Assembly: GCA_022865845.1 (NCBI GenBank)
Contig: JALHUC010000421.1
Location: 1 to 7,404, forward strand
Source: a bacterium
Lineage (GTDB): Bacteria > BMS3Abin14
Reading direction: 5' to 3'
Length of the DNA stretch: 7,404 nucleotides
This document shows, one piece after another, positions 1-7,135 of the stretch (its first letter is position 1; every line of letters begins with the position of its first letter). Position numbers and translations under genes: made by a program. The notes beneath the pieces were generated by a model that had not been told where the DNA came from, made no database searches, and worked only from the letters and a program-made list of their open reading frames with translations.

Positions 1-348
1 ATTTGAAATTGAACCTTCTGGATCATGGATTGAGTATGAGATCTGAGATGTGAGATTTGAGATCGATAACCGTTCACCGTTCGCTATTCCCCAGTAATGG
101 ACTCAAGTAATTTGTCATACCAATCCCACACAGGCGCCATTCCTGATAATCCACTCCCTTGAATTCGTCCTGAAAATGAGAGTTATTTCCTATCTGGACT
201 AAATTTTTTTACCGGGTTGCCATGCACCAAGTGATGAGGTACACTTTGATTCGTAACCTGTAAAACGTTGCCAATCAAGCGGAAACAGTATATCTGCGAA
301 CCATCCAGAGATGAAACGATGGGGGGGTCCACGTTTCCATATTTACCG
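1..348. other. AT-rich intergenic region without a convincing gene
   Basis: No reading frame here looks like a real protein. The left edge holds a 7-bp-periodic repeat (separate entry). A run of seven T at about 205-211 has no stem before it, so it is not a convincing terminator. On the minus strand a short frame (84-140, 18 codons, MAPVWDWYDK...) ends in TAG just beside the repeats. It reads like a protein C-terminus, but a stop lies only about 13 codons upstream of its ATG, so at most it is a decayed gene remnant. Base composition is clearly more AT-rich than the coding part of the window. Confidence 0.6.
35..83. repeat. Degenerate heptameric tandem repeat
   Basis: Four consecutive heptads of form NNTGAGA occupy 35-62 (TATGAGA, TCTGAGA, TGTGAGA, TTTGAGA). 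After one divergent heptad (63-69) the same 7-bp register continues with CCGTTCA and CCGTTCG (70-83). Weaker 7-bp periodicity extends on both sides (GATTGAG at 28-34, CTATTCC at 84-90). The unit changes within the array while the period stays constant. Heptameric intergenic repeats are known in several bacterial groups; no function can be read from the sequence. Confidence 0.7.
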
Positions 349-378
349 TTGACAAGCGAGACATACTTAAAGTATGTT
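349..378 (+). promoter_or_regulatory. Sigma70-like promoter of the cluster
   Basis: A perfect -35 hexamer TTGACA (349-354) is followed after 18 bp by TATGTT (373-378), four of six matches to the -10 consensus. The predicted transcript would start near 385, about 116 bp before the first gene and inside the first operator dyad, which is the geometry of a repressed promoter. The spacer contains a perfect 7-bp inverted repeat (361-377). The -10 match is moderate and the start site is inferred. Confidence 0.55.
361..377. repeat. Perfect inverted repeat in promoter spacer
   Basis: ACATACT-TAA-AGTATGT is a perfect dyad with 7-bp arms and a 3-bp centre. It lies between the -35 and -10 elements and overlaps the -10. 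It does not share the TGGTC/GACCA half-sites of the neighbouring operators, so it could bind a second regulator. It may also be a chance palindrome in AT-rich DNA. Confidence 0.5.
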
Positions 379-379
379 T

Positions 380-390
380 TGGTCCGACCA
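380..390. promoter_or_regulatory. GntR/FadR-type operator 1
   Basis: TGGTCCGACCA is a perfect 5+1+5 dyad centred on 385, at the predicted transcription start. It matches the TGGTC-N-GACCA core long known for FadR operators. Two related dyads follow downstream, and a FadR-subfamily regulator is encoded in the same cluster, so autoregulation plus control of the oxidoreductase genes is the natural inference. Confidence 0.7.
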
Positions 391-404
391 CCATACCATA
401 GTAC

Positions 405-415
405 TGGTCAGACCT
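405..415. promoter_or_regulatory. GntR/FadR-type operator 2 (imperfect)
   Basis: TGGTCAGACCT is a 4+3+4 version of the operator, with the outer A replaced by T. The flanks (AC before, GC after) resemble the asymmetric FadR site seen at some E. coli targets. Its centre at 410 is 25 bp from operator 1. Confidence 0.6.
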
Positions 416-424
416 GCTGGGAAT

Positions 425-437
425 TTGGTCCGACCAA
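425..437. promoter_or_regulatory. GntR/FadR-type operator 3
   Basis: TTGGTCCGACCAA is a perfect 6+1+6 dyad centred on 431, 21 bp (two helical turns) from operator 2. It is the longest of the three sites, and its right half overlaps a further inverted repeat at 434-448. Confidence 0.7.
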
Positions 438-448
438 TGGCCCATTGG
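434..448. repeat. Perfect inverted repeat overlapping operator 3
   Basis: CCAATGG-C-CCATTGG is a perfect 7+1+7 dyad sharing its first four bases with operator 3. It could extend the protein-binding region or form a small hairpin in the leader transcript about 50 bases before the first start codon. Confidence 0.5.
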
Positions 449-500
449 ACAACCCGAAAGATGTCGAAAGATATCTAATTAGACAAGCGGGAATGAACCC

Positions 501-2843
501 ATGAGCAAGGACGGCAGAGTTGATTCATACGGGATTCATGATTCCGGTGCATCTATGAAAAAGGAAACAAAAGAACCAAAAAAAGTGAAAAAAACCTCAG
601 CAAGTAATGCTGTGTTTACTTCCAAAGACGAGCTTGATAATCAAATACGCGAAGAAAAAAGACCTGAAGAAACTCCACAAAGGGCAAGACCTGGAAAAGA
701 ATTCTCCCTACGAGTGACCAAGGCCTTTATAGATGATGAAGGTAAGGGACTTGCCCGGATCGATACAGGGCTCCTCCAGCAGCTCGGCGCCATGCCGGGA
801 GAAGTTCTCCAGATCACCGGCCGCCGTTCCACGGTAGCTCGCGCCGCTCAACTCACCGCTAATTACACCGACCAGGAACTCATTCAGATAGACGGGATCA
901 CCCGTGATAACGCCCAGGTCTCCATCGACGAATGGGTTACTGTCTCAAAGGTGCCTTTCAAGGGAGCCGATACGCTTCTCCTCGCTCCCGTGGAAGCAGG
1001 CGCCTCCCTTCCCAAGGATGAAGAGCTTGCCCATATTCGCCACCTCCTCTCCGGGCTTCATGTAGTTGTGGGGGACAGAGTCCAGATCGTTTTCTTCGGA
1101 ACCAGACCCCAGTTTTTTATCGTTGAGGGGATGAGCCCCCGGGGTTGTGTGCGGGTCAACGCAAACACGACCCTCTCCTTCAGAACTTCCGATTTCTCTC
1201 AGGAAAAATCCTCACGCACATCCTATGAGGACATAGGAGGCCTGGACGTAGAGCTGAGCCACGTTCGGGAAATGATAGAGCTTCCGCTGAAGTTCCCTGA
1301 ACTGTTCGGGGCTCTGGGGATCGACCCACCCAAGGGGGTCTTGCTTTCGGGACCGCCCGGAACGGGAAAAACCCTCCTGGCGCGTACTATTTCCAGCGAG
1401 GTCAGGGCCCACTTCATCCACGTCAACGGCCCCGAGGTCATCCACAAGTTCTACGGGGAGAGCGAAGCCAAACTCAGACAGATTTTCGAGGAGGCCCGTA
1501 AGAACGCACCGAGCATCATCTTCCTGGATGAGATAGACGCCCTTGCCCCCAGAAGGGCGCAGGTCATAGGAGATGTGGAAAAGCGTGTTGTGGCCCAGCT
1601 CCTCGCTCTCATGGATGGTGTGAAGTCCAGGGGCGAGGTCGTCATTATCGGCGCTACGAACATGCCTGAACTTATCGACCCGGCGCTTCGGCGACCGGGT
1701 CGTTTTGATCGTGAGATAAACATCGGCTCTCCCAGCAGGGAAGGCCGGAAGCAGATACTGAAGATACACTCCAGGACCATGCCTCTTGCCGAGGATGTGG
1801 ACCTGGACCACCTGGCCGAGATAAGCAACGGGTATGTGGGCGCGGACATAGCGGCCTTGTGCAAAGAGGCGGGCATGGCGACGCTGCGCCGGATCATGCC
1901 CGCCATCAAGTTCCAGCTGGACGAGAAGCCTATCCTGAAGGAAGGGGCCGAGATCAAGGTTACCGCTGCCGATTTCGTCGAGGCGTACAAGACCGTGCAG
2001 CCCACCTCCACCAGGGAGTTCCACATAGAGAGGGCAAACTTCGCCTTTGACGACGTTGGGGGCCTGGATGCGATCAAGAAAAACCTCCTTTCAATCGCCC
2101 AGTTCCCGAAACGCGATCTGCCTATCTTCGCCAACACCAGACTGAGCCCTCCTAAAGGAGTCCTTCTCTCCGGACCTTCCGGGACTGGTAAGACACTGAT
2201 GGCCAGGGCCCTCTCGGGCCAGACCGGCATGACTCTCATCGTCGTGGACCCTCCGACCCTTCTGTCCAAATGGGTAGGTGAAACTGAAAAGGGACTTAAG
2301 GAGGTCTTCAAGCGGGCCAAACAGGCTTCGCCATGTATCCTGCTCATTGACGAAATTGAGGCCATCGCTCCGGCACGTACCGCTGAAGACGCCGGTGAGG
2401 TCTCCCAGCGCATCGTGAGCCAACTCTTCCGGGAACTGGATGAACTGCACGGCTCACTGGGTGTCCTGGTCGTGGCAGCGACCAACCGAATTGATCTCAT
2501 GGAACCTGCTCTTCTCAGAGCGGGACGTTTTGACTACATCATTGACTTCCCCCGGCCTGCAAGGGACGAGAGGGTACAGATACTGGATATCTACCTCAAA
2601 GACATGCCGCTGGATCCAAAAGTCGACATCGGACATCTCGCCGACCTGGGCGAAGGATGGTCTGGTGCAGACATCGAGGCCATGTGCAAAAAGGCGGTCA
2701 TGTTCGCTCTGGACGAATGCCTGACCAGTACCAAGAACCCGGATCTTAAAAAATGCGTCATTGGTCCCACTCATTTTGAGCAGGCTGCCGCACAAAACCG
2801 TGTTTCAAACGATAGCCCCCCACAGTCCGGCACTAACCTTTAG
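501..2843 (+). CDS. CDC48/VCP-like AAA+ ATPase (two AAA domains)
   Basis: A 780-residue protein of the CDC48/p97/VAT family, hexameric ATPases that unfold or remodel proteins. Residues 1-65 are a Lys/Glu-rich, probably disordered extension; about 66-165 resemble the CDC48 N-domain double-psi barrel and about 166-230 the second N subdomain. D1 has Walker A GPPGTGKT (284-291), Walker B FLDEID (341-346), sensor-1 Asn387, arginine fingers near Arg398/Arg401 and pore loop KFYG (316-319). D2 has Walker A GPSGTGKT (558-565), LLIDEIE (614-620), Asn662, Arg673/Arg676 and pore loop KWVG (590-593). Both rings look catalytically intact. The C-terminus lacks an HbYX-like proteasome-docking tail. The start has only a weak ribosome site (GCGGGA); Met19 is an alternative. 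It is the first gene after the operator-bearing promoter, 39 bp before the regulator gene. Two-ring CDC48 proteins are typical of archaea and eukaryotes and less common in bacteria. Its client is unknown. Confidence 0.93.
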   Translation: MSKDGRVDSYGIHDSGASMKKETKEPKKVKKTSASNAVFTSKDELDNQIREEKRPEETPQRARPGKEFSLRVTKAFIDDEGKGLARIDTGLLQQLGAMPGEVLQITGRRSTVARAAQLTANYTDQELIQIDGITRDNAQVSIDEWVTVSKVPFKGADTLLLAPVEAGASLPKDEELAHIRHLLSGLHVVVGDRVQIVFFGTRPQFFIVEGMSPRGCVRVNANTTLSFRTSDFSQEKSSRTSYEDIGGLDVELSHVREMIELPLKFPELFGALGIDPPKGVLLSGPPGTGKTLLARTISSEVRAHFIHVNGPEVIHKFYGESEAKLRQIFEEARKNAPSIIFLDEIDALAPRRAQVIGDVEKRVVAQLLALMDGVKSRGEVVIIGATNMPELIDPALRRPGRFDREINIGSPSREGRKQILKIHSRTMPLAEDVDLDHLAEISNGYVGADIAALCKEAGMATLRRIMPAIKFQLDEKPILKEGAEIKVTAADFVEAYKTVQPTSTREFHIERANFAFDDVGGLDAIKKNLLSIAQFPKRDLPIFANTRLSPPKGVLLSGPSGTGKTLMARALSGQTGMTLIVVDPPTLLSKWVGETEKGLKEVFKRAKQASPCILLIDEIEAIAPARTAEDAGEVSQRIVSQLFRELDELHGSLGVLVVAATNRIDLMEPALLRAGRFDYIIDFPRPARDERVQILDIYLKDMPLDPKVDIGHLADLGEGWSGADIEAMCKKAVMFALDECLTSTKNPDLKKCVIGPTHFEQAAAQNRVSNDSPPQSGTNL

Positions 2844-2882
2844 TTTCGGTTCCTGGGGGGGGTAATAAAAAAGGAATACAGA

Positions 2883-3629
2883 TTGTTCAAGCCAGTTAAG
2901 AAGACCAGGGTTTACGAAGAGATCGTGGTCAAGGTCAAACATATGATCGCTAAAGGCCGGCTCAATTCGGGAGATCAGCTTCCTTCCGAACGGGAACTGG
3001 CGGAAGTATTCAACGTCAGCAGATCTTCGGTTCGGGAAGCACTCCGCTCACTGGAAACGCAGGGGTATCTGGAAAGCCGGCAGGGAGATGGAACATACAT
3101 AGCCCGCCAGTCGTTGGAATCCATGGTCAACCCTCTGGCCACGGTTATCTTCACCGAAAAAGACGGCCAGATGGAACTTTTCGAGATGCGCCGGCTCTTT
3201 GAACCACAGCTGGCCTTCCTTGCAGCCGAACGAGCCACACCCGAGGAGATCATCATGCTCGGCAAGGCACTGGAGCTTCAGGAAGATGCTTTTGCAAAAG
3301 GGGAAAGTGGGGCAGAAGTTGACAAGGCATTTCACTACATCCTTGCGAAAGCAGCCAAAAACAAAGTCCTTTTGCGCATCATCGACAATATCATAGATCT
3401 TCTGGCCGAGAGCAGGGACAAATACCTTCAGGTGGAGGGAAGACCCGAGAGGTCTCTGGCTCGCCACAGGGAGGTTTTAAACGCGATCAGGTCCGGGGAT
3501 AGGGAACTCGCTGCCAGGGTCATGCACGAACACCTGGAGGATATCGAGGTAAGCCTGTTCTCGGATAAAATAAGAGACAAAACAAAGAACACGACAGGAA
3601 AGGGGGGTAGAAAAAGTACGGTCCTTTAA
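2883..3629 (+). CDS. FadR-subfamily GntR transcriptional regulator
   Basis: A 248-residue repressor-type regulator. Residues about 8-75 form the winged helix-turn-helix with the GntR signature (LPSERELAEVFNVSRSSVREAL, about 33-54) and wing GDGTYI (68-73). Residues about 95-225 are an all-helical FCD ligand domain. Asp147, His151, His195 and His217 fit the metal-binding set of FCD proteins, whose ligands are often small carboxylates. Arg37, Arg47 and Arg51 lie where FadR contacts TGGTC-N-GACCA DNA, and three such sites precede the first gene. Translation likely starts at TTG, with AAGGAA at 2871-2876 seven bases before it. It lies between the ATPase gene and the oxidoreductase genes, 47 bp before the latter, so one transcript is plausible. 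The inducer may be oxalate or a related acid, by inference only. The last 20 residues are Lys/Arg/Gly-rich. Confidence 0.93.
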   Translation: MFKPVKKTRVYEEIVVKVKHMIAKGRLNSGDQLPSERELAEVFNVSRSSVREALRSLETQGYLESRQGDGTYIARQSLESMVNPLATVIFTEKDGQMELFEMRRLFEPQLAFLAAERATPEEIIMLGKALELQEDAFAKGESGAEVDKAFHYILAKAAKNKVLLRIIDNIIDLLAESRDKYLQVEGRPERSLARHREVLNAIRSGDRELAARVMHEHLEDIEVSLFSDKIRDKTKNTTGKGGRKSTVL

Positions 3630-3676
3630 AGAAGCTTTATCAGGTTTCTACACATGAACAAAGGAGGAAATACGTT

Positions 3677-4285
3677 ATGTCACAAGAGGTGTATGAAGTC
3701 ACAATTTGGGCACGTGGTGTGTTCCAGGACATGGAAGGACGACACGCGACCCTGCTGATGGCAAACGCTGCTGACCTTGGCGGCAAGTTTGTTCAGGCAT
3801 GGGATGATTACGCAGACCTTCCGGACCGTGTTGGCGTACCGCTTCGCAAGTATGTTCGCCTTGCCGACGAAGAGATCGAGATGCGCTTCGTCTACGTGAA
3901 CAACAACCCCTCGCTGGTTGTCCTCATGGACGATACCATCGTCAAGGGTATGAACATCCTCAGGGGCATGCCCCAGGGTGGTTCCCTCGTGGTTAACACC
4001 AAGAGGACACCTGATGAGATCCTGGCCTTTATCCCCAACAAGGAGCTTCTGGCCAACATCGTGTGCGTGGACGCCAGCGGCCTCGCTGCTGATACCGCCA
4101 TCGATTTCATGGGATCCGAGGGTGGTGTGGAAGTTGCCGCCGTAGGTGCCGGCATTTCGGCACCCCTGGTTGGCGCAGCCGCCAAGGTCTGCGACAGGTT
4201 CACCATTGAGAACGTCGTGAAAGTCGCTTCCAACAAGAGTGCTGCGCAGGCCGGTTTCGATGCCGCACAGGTAAAAGCCCTGTAG
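3677..4285 (+). CDS. 2-oxoacid:ferredoxin oxidoreductase gamma subunit, OOR-like
   Basis: A 202-residue homologue of the POR gamma domain, which in these enzymes contributes to CoA handling and to the interface with the TPP-bearing subunits. Conserved family features include FVQAWDDYADLPDRVGVP (38-55, cf. the usual AQAF..FG.ERRGAP pattern), the D-D-T region at 85-87, GGSLVVN (101-107), VDASGLA (131-137) and a C-terminal AVGAGISAPLVGA segment (155-167). The N-terminal glycine loop, usually GRGGQG, is replaced by ARGVFQDMEGR (12-22). That supports an enzyme that does not bind CoA in the usual way, as known for oxalate oxidoreductase. AAGGAGG at 3661-3667, nine bases before ATG, fixes the start. 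It is first in the gamma-delta-alpha-beta set; the delta gene follows after 16 bp. Confidence 0.85.
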   Translation: MSQEVYEVTIWARGVFQDMEGRHATLLMANAADLGGKFVQAWDDYADLPDRVGVPLRKYVRLADEEIEMRFVYVNNNPSLVVLMDDTIVKGMNILRGMPQGGSLVVNTKRTPDEILAFIPNKELLANIVCVDASGLAADTAIDFMGSEGGVEVAAVGAGISAPLVGAAAKVCDRFTIENVVKVASNKSAAQAGFDAAQVKAL

Positions 4286-4301
4286 TTGAAAGGAGAATAA
4301 T

Positions 4302-4634
4302 ATGTCCAGATTTATTATCCCGAAGCACCTTGAGGTCCCCCTGGGAGCCTGTCTGCCTGCACCTGTCAAGGAGCAGCCTGGCATGATCACCGGCAACTGG
4401 CGGACCGAACGGCCTGTCATTGATCACGAGGCCTGCACGACCTGTCTGAACTGCTTCATCTACTGCCCGGATGCCTGCTGGCACCTGGATGAGAAGACCG
4501 AGCAGATGGTGTGGAACGCTGATTACTGCAAGGGCTGCATGATTTGTGTTAACGAGTGCCCTGCGAACTGTCTCTCGACGGTAAACGAGCTTGAGTTCCC
4601 CGACGGCGTCGTTCGTCTGGAGAAACCCTTCTAA
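4302..4634 (+). CDS. 2-oxoacid:ferredoxin oxidoreductase delta subunit, 2[4Fe-4S] ferredoxin-like
   Basis: A 110-residue electron-transfer subunit. Two complete [4Fe-4S] motifs are present: C45-x2-C48-x2-C51-x3-C55-Pro and C76-x2-C79-x2-C82-x3-C86-Pro. They carry electrons from the TPP/proximal-cluster site to external ferredoxin. The N-terminal 40 residues, including NWRTERPVID (32-41), are the usual POR delta lead-in. AAAGGAG about six bases before ATG supports the start. The alpha-gene ribosome site directly abuts this stop codon, so translation is probably coupled. As I recall, gamma and delta are fused in Moorella oxalate oxidoreductase (about 315 residues); here they are separate proteins totalling 312. 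Confidence 0.92.
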   Translation: MSRFIIPKHLEVPLGACLPAPVKEQPGMITGNWRTERPVIDHEACTTCLNCFIYCPDACWHLDEKTEQMVWNADYCKGCMICVNECPANCLSTVNELEFPDGVVRLEKPF

Positions 4635-4649
4635 GAGGAGGTTTACAAG

Positions 4650-5855
4650 ATGGCAAAAGAAGTATTTTACAGCGGTTGCGCTGCTGCGGCATACGGTGCC
4701 AAAGACGCAAGAGTCGAGGTAATCAGCTCGTACCCCATCCGCCCTTACACGGGCATCATGATGGAGCTCTCGAAGCTGGTTGCCAACGGTGAACTCGATG
4801 CTGAGTTCGTCCTGGGTGAAGGTGAGCATGCTCAGGTTTCCATCGCTTATGGAGCCTCCGCGGCTGGCGCCAGGGCCTACACCGGTAGTTCGGGTGTCGG
4901 CGTTGTGTACGCCATGGAGTGCTACTCTCCCGCCGCCGGCGGACGCCTGCCCTGTCAGATGGCCATTGCCGACCGTGCACTCGACCCCCCAGGTGACTTC
5001 GGGTCCGAGCACACTGACGTCATGAGCGCCAGGGACCAGGGTTGGATCATGGGTTGGGCCGAGTCCCCACAGGAAGTCTATGACAACACGATCATGTACT
5101 ACAGGATCGGTGAGGACCACAGGGTTCAGCTGCCCCAGTTCTGCTGCCAGGATGGTTACTTTGTTTCCCATATCCCCGGCAAAATGCAGATGGAAGACCA
5201 GAAGGCTGTCGATGACTTCCTTCCGCCCTACAACCCGCCCCACCCCTTGAACCCCAAGAAGCCCATTAACCACGGTCCCCAGATCTTCCCGGACCAGGGC
5301 TCTGCCATTAACGTTCAGCGCGCCGTGGCCTTCGACGATATCGAAGCAGTCATCTCCGAAGTTGTGACAGACTACAACAAGGCTTTCGGCCGAAAGTACA
5401 GCCCCTTTGTGGACGAGTACATGATGGACGACGCTGATATCGCTTTCTTCATCCAGGGCGGCCACGCCCGGACCGCCCGTTATGCAGTGAACCATCTGCG
5501 CAAAAAGGGCGTGAAAGCCGGCGTTTCCAGGCTTCGCTTCATGAGGCCCTTCCCCACCGAGGCAGTTGCAGCTTCCCTGTCCAAGGTCAAGGCTGTTGGG
5601 GTCATTGAGACGAACACCTCCTACGGCGGAGTCACCCGCGGCGGCAACATCGCCCCCGAGGCAAGGGCTGCATGCTACAACCTGGACAACAGGCCCATCA
5701 TCACCTCCTTCATGGCTGGTCTGGGCGGCGAGATCGTTACGCTGAACGAGTTCTACGCCATGGCCAAGGTTCTGTCCGATGCGGTCAAGAGCGGGAAAGC
5801 CAACAACTCCTACTGGATGAACTTCGAGAAGGAAGTTCTGGACACCCACAAGTAG
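4650..5855 (+). CDS. 2-oxoacid:ferredoxin oxidoreductase alpha subunit, probable oxalate oxidoreductase
   Basis: A 401-residue POR alpha homologue holding the TPP pyrimidine-side domain (about 1-215) and domain II (about 240-375). Family landmarks are YPIRP (28-32), VANGELDAEFVLGEGEHA (44-61), GASAAGARAYTGSSGVG (68-84), GGRLP (97-101), ADRAL (107-111), CQDGYFVSH (166-174) and NTSYGGVTRGGN (322-333). Pyruvate enzymes have YPITP, whose Thr binds the substrate carboxylate; here Arg31 replaces it. Arg109 and the loop D112-PPG-D116-F117 match residue numbers I recall for the oxalate site and switch loop of Moorella OOR. Likely reaction: oxalate + 2 oxidised ferredoxin to 2 CO2 + 2 reduced ferredoxin, without CoA, in the cytoplasm. 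The N-terminal GNEAVA of common enzymes is GCAAAA here. GAGGAGG eight bases upstream supports ATG. The oxalate assignment is inference; the alternative is another short 2-oxoacid or a glyoxylate/aryl-glyoxylate enzyme. Confidence 0.85.
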   Translation: MAKEVFYSGCAAAAYGAKDARVEVISSYPIRPYTGIMMELSKLVANGELDAEFVLGEGEHAQVSIAYGASAAGARAYTGSSGVGVVYAMECYSPAAGGRLPCQMAIADRALDPPGDFGSEHTDVMSARDQGWIMGWAESPQEVYDNTIMYYRIGEDHRVQLPQFCCQDGYFVSHIPGKMQMEDQKAVDDFLPPYNPPHPLNPKKPINHGPQIFPDQGSAINVQRAVAFDDIEAVISEVVTDYNKAFGRKYSPFVDEYMMDDADIAFFIQGGHARTARYAVNHLRKKGVKAGVSRLRFMRPFPTEAVAASLSKVKAVGVIETNTSYGGVTRGGNIAPEARAACYNLDNRPIITSFMAGLGGEIVTLNEFYAMAKVLSDAVKSGKANNSYWMNFEKEVLDTHK

Positions 5856-5871
5856 GAAGAAGCTTTCTTGA

Positions 5872-6897
<1,026 letters not shown>

Positions 6898-6910
6898 TTA
6901 GAGAGTTGTA

Positions 6911-6940
6911 TTGAGTAAGAAGAACGTTATGTAGTATGCT
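6911..6940 (+). promoter_or_regulatory. Weak candidate promoter after the beta gene
   Basis: TTGAGT (6911-6916) and TATGCT (6935-6940) with 18-bp spacing resemble sigma70 elements with four matches each. It could drive separate expression of the binding-protein gene. No TGGTC-N-GACCA operator was found in this gap. Confidence 0.25.
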
Positions 6941-7079
6941 TAAAGCAATAGAAATTCCCAAGGTTCCGGCAGTCCTCATGGGTATTCCCAGGGGGCTGCC
7001 GGCGCCGTGGGACTTGGATGCAAACTCGTACAGATTTATGAAAGGGGGTGTGCCGACAAAGAGCATTAATGTTAAGTGA
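6936..7079 (+). CDS. Possible 47-residue small protein, unknown
   Basis: An ATG-to-TGA frame starting MLKAIEIPKVPAVL and ending TKSINVK, in the gap between the beta gene and the binding-protein gene. Codon choice in the middle part (CCC, CTC, CTG, CCG, GAC, AAC) resembles the neighbouring real genes, and the peptide is rich in Pro and Gly with no membrane segment or Cys. Against it, there is only an A/G-rich stretch (AAGAAGAA about 6918-6925) as ribosome site, and the strong hairpin at 6966-7002 lies inside it, so the frame may be a by-product of the structure. I do not recognise it. Confidence 0.3.
   Translation: MLKAIEIPKVPAVLMGIPRGLPAPWDLDANSYRFMKGGVPTKSINVK
6966..7002 (+). other. Large hairpin downstream of the oxidoreductase operon
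   Basis: CCGGCAGTCCTC pairs with GGGGGCTGCCGG (12 pairs including two G-T), then a bulged A (6978), then TGGG pairs with CCCA around a TATT loop. The total is 16 pairs in 37 bases. No T-run follows, so intrinsic termination is doubtful; protection of the oor message 3' end, attenuation or Rho-linked pausing are alternatives. Confidence 0.6.
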
Positions 7080-7118
7080 TGACTTAGGGGGGTTAATATG
7101 GTCTAGGTTTTTCTTTTC

Positions 7119-7125
7119 AAGGAGG
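7119..7125 (+). promoter_or_regulatory. Shine-Dalgarno site that decides the binding-protein start
   Basis: AAGGAGG ends one base before an ATG at 7127, too close to use, and ten bases before the in-frame ATG at 7136, a workable distance. The 7136 start is therefore preferred. Confidence 0.7.
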
Positions 7126-7135
7126 TATGAAGACC

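Noticed and set aside
84..140. Minus-strand 18-codon frame MAPVWDWYDK... ending at TAG
   Set aside because: It resembles a protein tail but is too short, with an in-frame stop close upstream; kept only as a possible gene remnant in the intergenic entry.
268..504. 78-codon frame starting at TTG and ending in an ATGA overlap with the ATPase start
   Set aside because: It spans the promoter and all three operators, has no ribosome site, and its composition does not look like a protein. The ATGA overlap is probably chance.
1212..2024. Long minus-strand open frame inside the ATPase gene (and a similar one at 1451-2500)
   Set aside because: It lies antisense to conserved AAA motifs and results from GC-rich codon bias; it has no recognisable domain.
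2816..2860. CCCCCCA/TGGGGGG pairing around the ATPase stop codon as a terminator
   Set aside because: The 31-base loop and lack of a following T-run make it unconvincing, and the regulator gene follows at once.
4200..5849. 549-codon minus-strand open frame opposite delta and alpha
   Set aside because: The + strand encodes clear POR subunits with ribosome sites; the antisense frame is a codon-bias shadow.
7008..7021. Sigma54-like TGG...GC element
   Set aside because: The distance between the GG and GC elements is 11 instead of 12 bases, so it misses the strict -24/-12 spacing.
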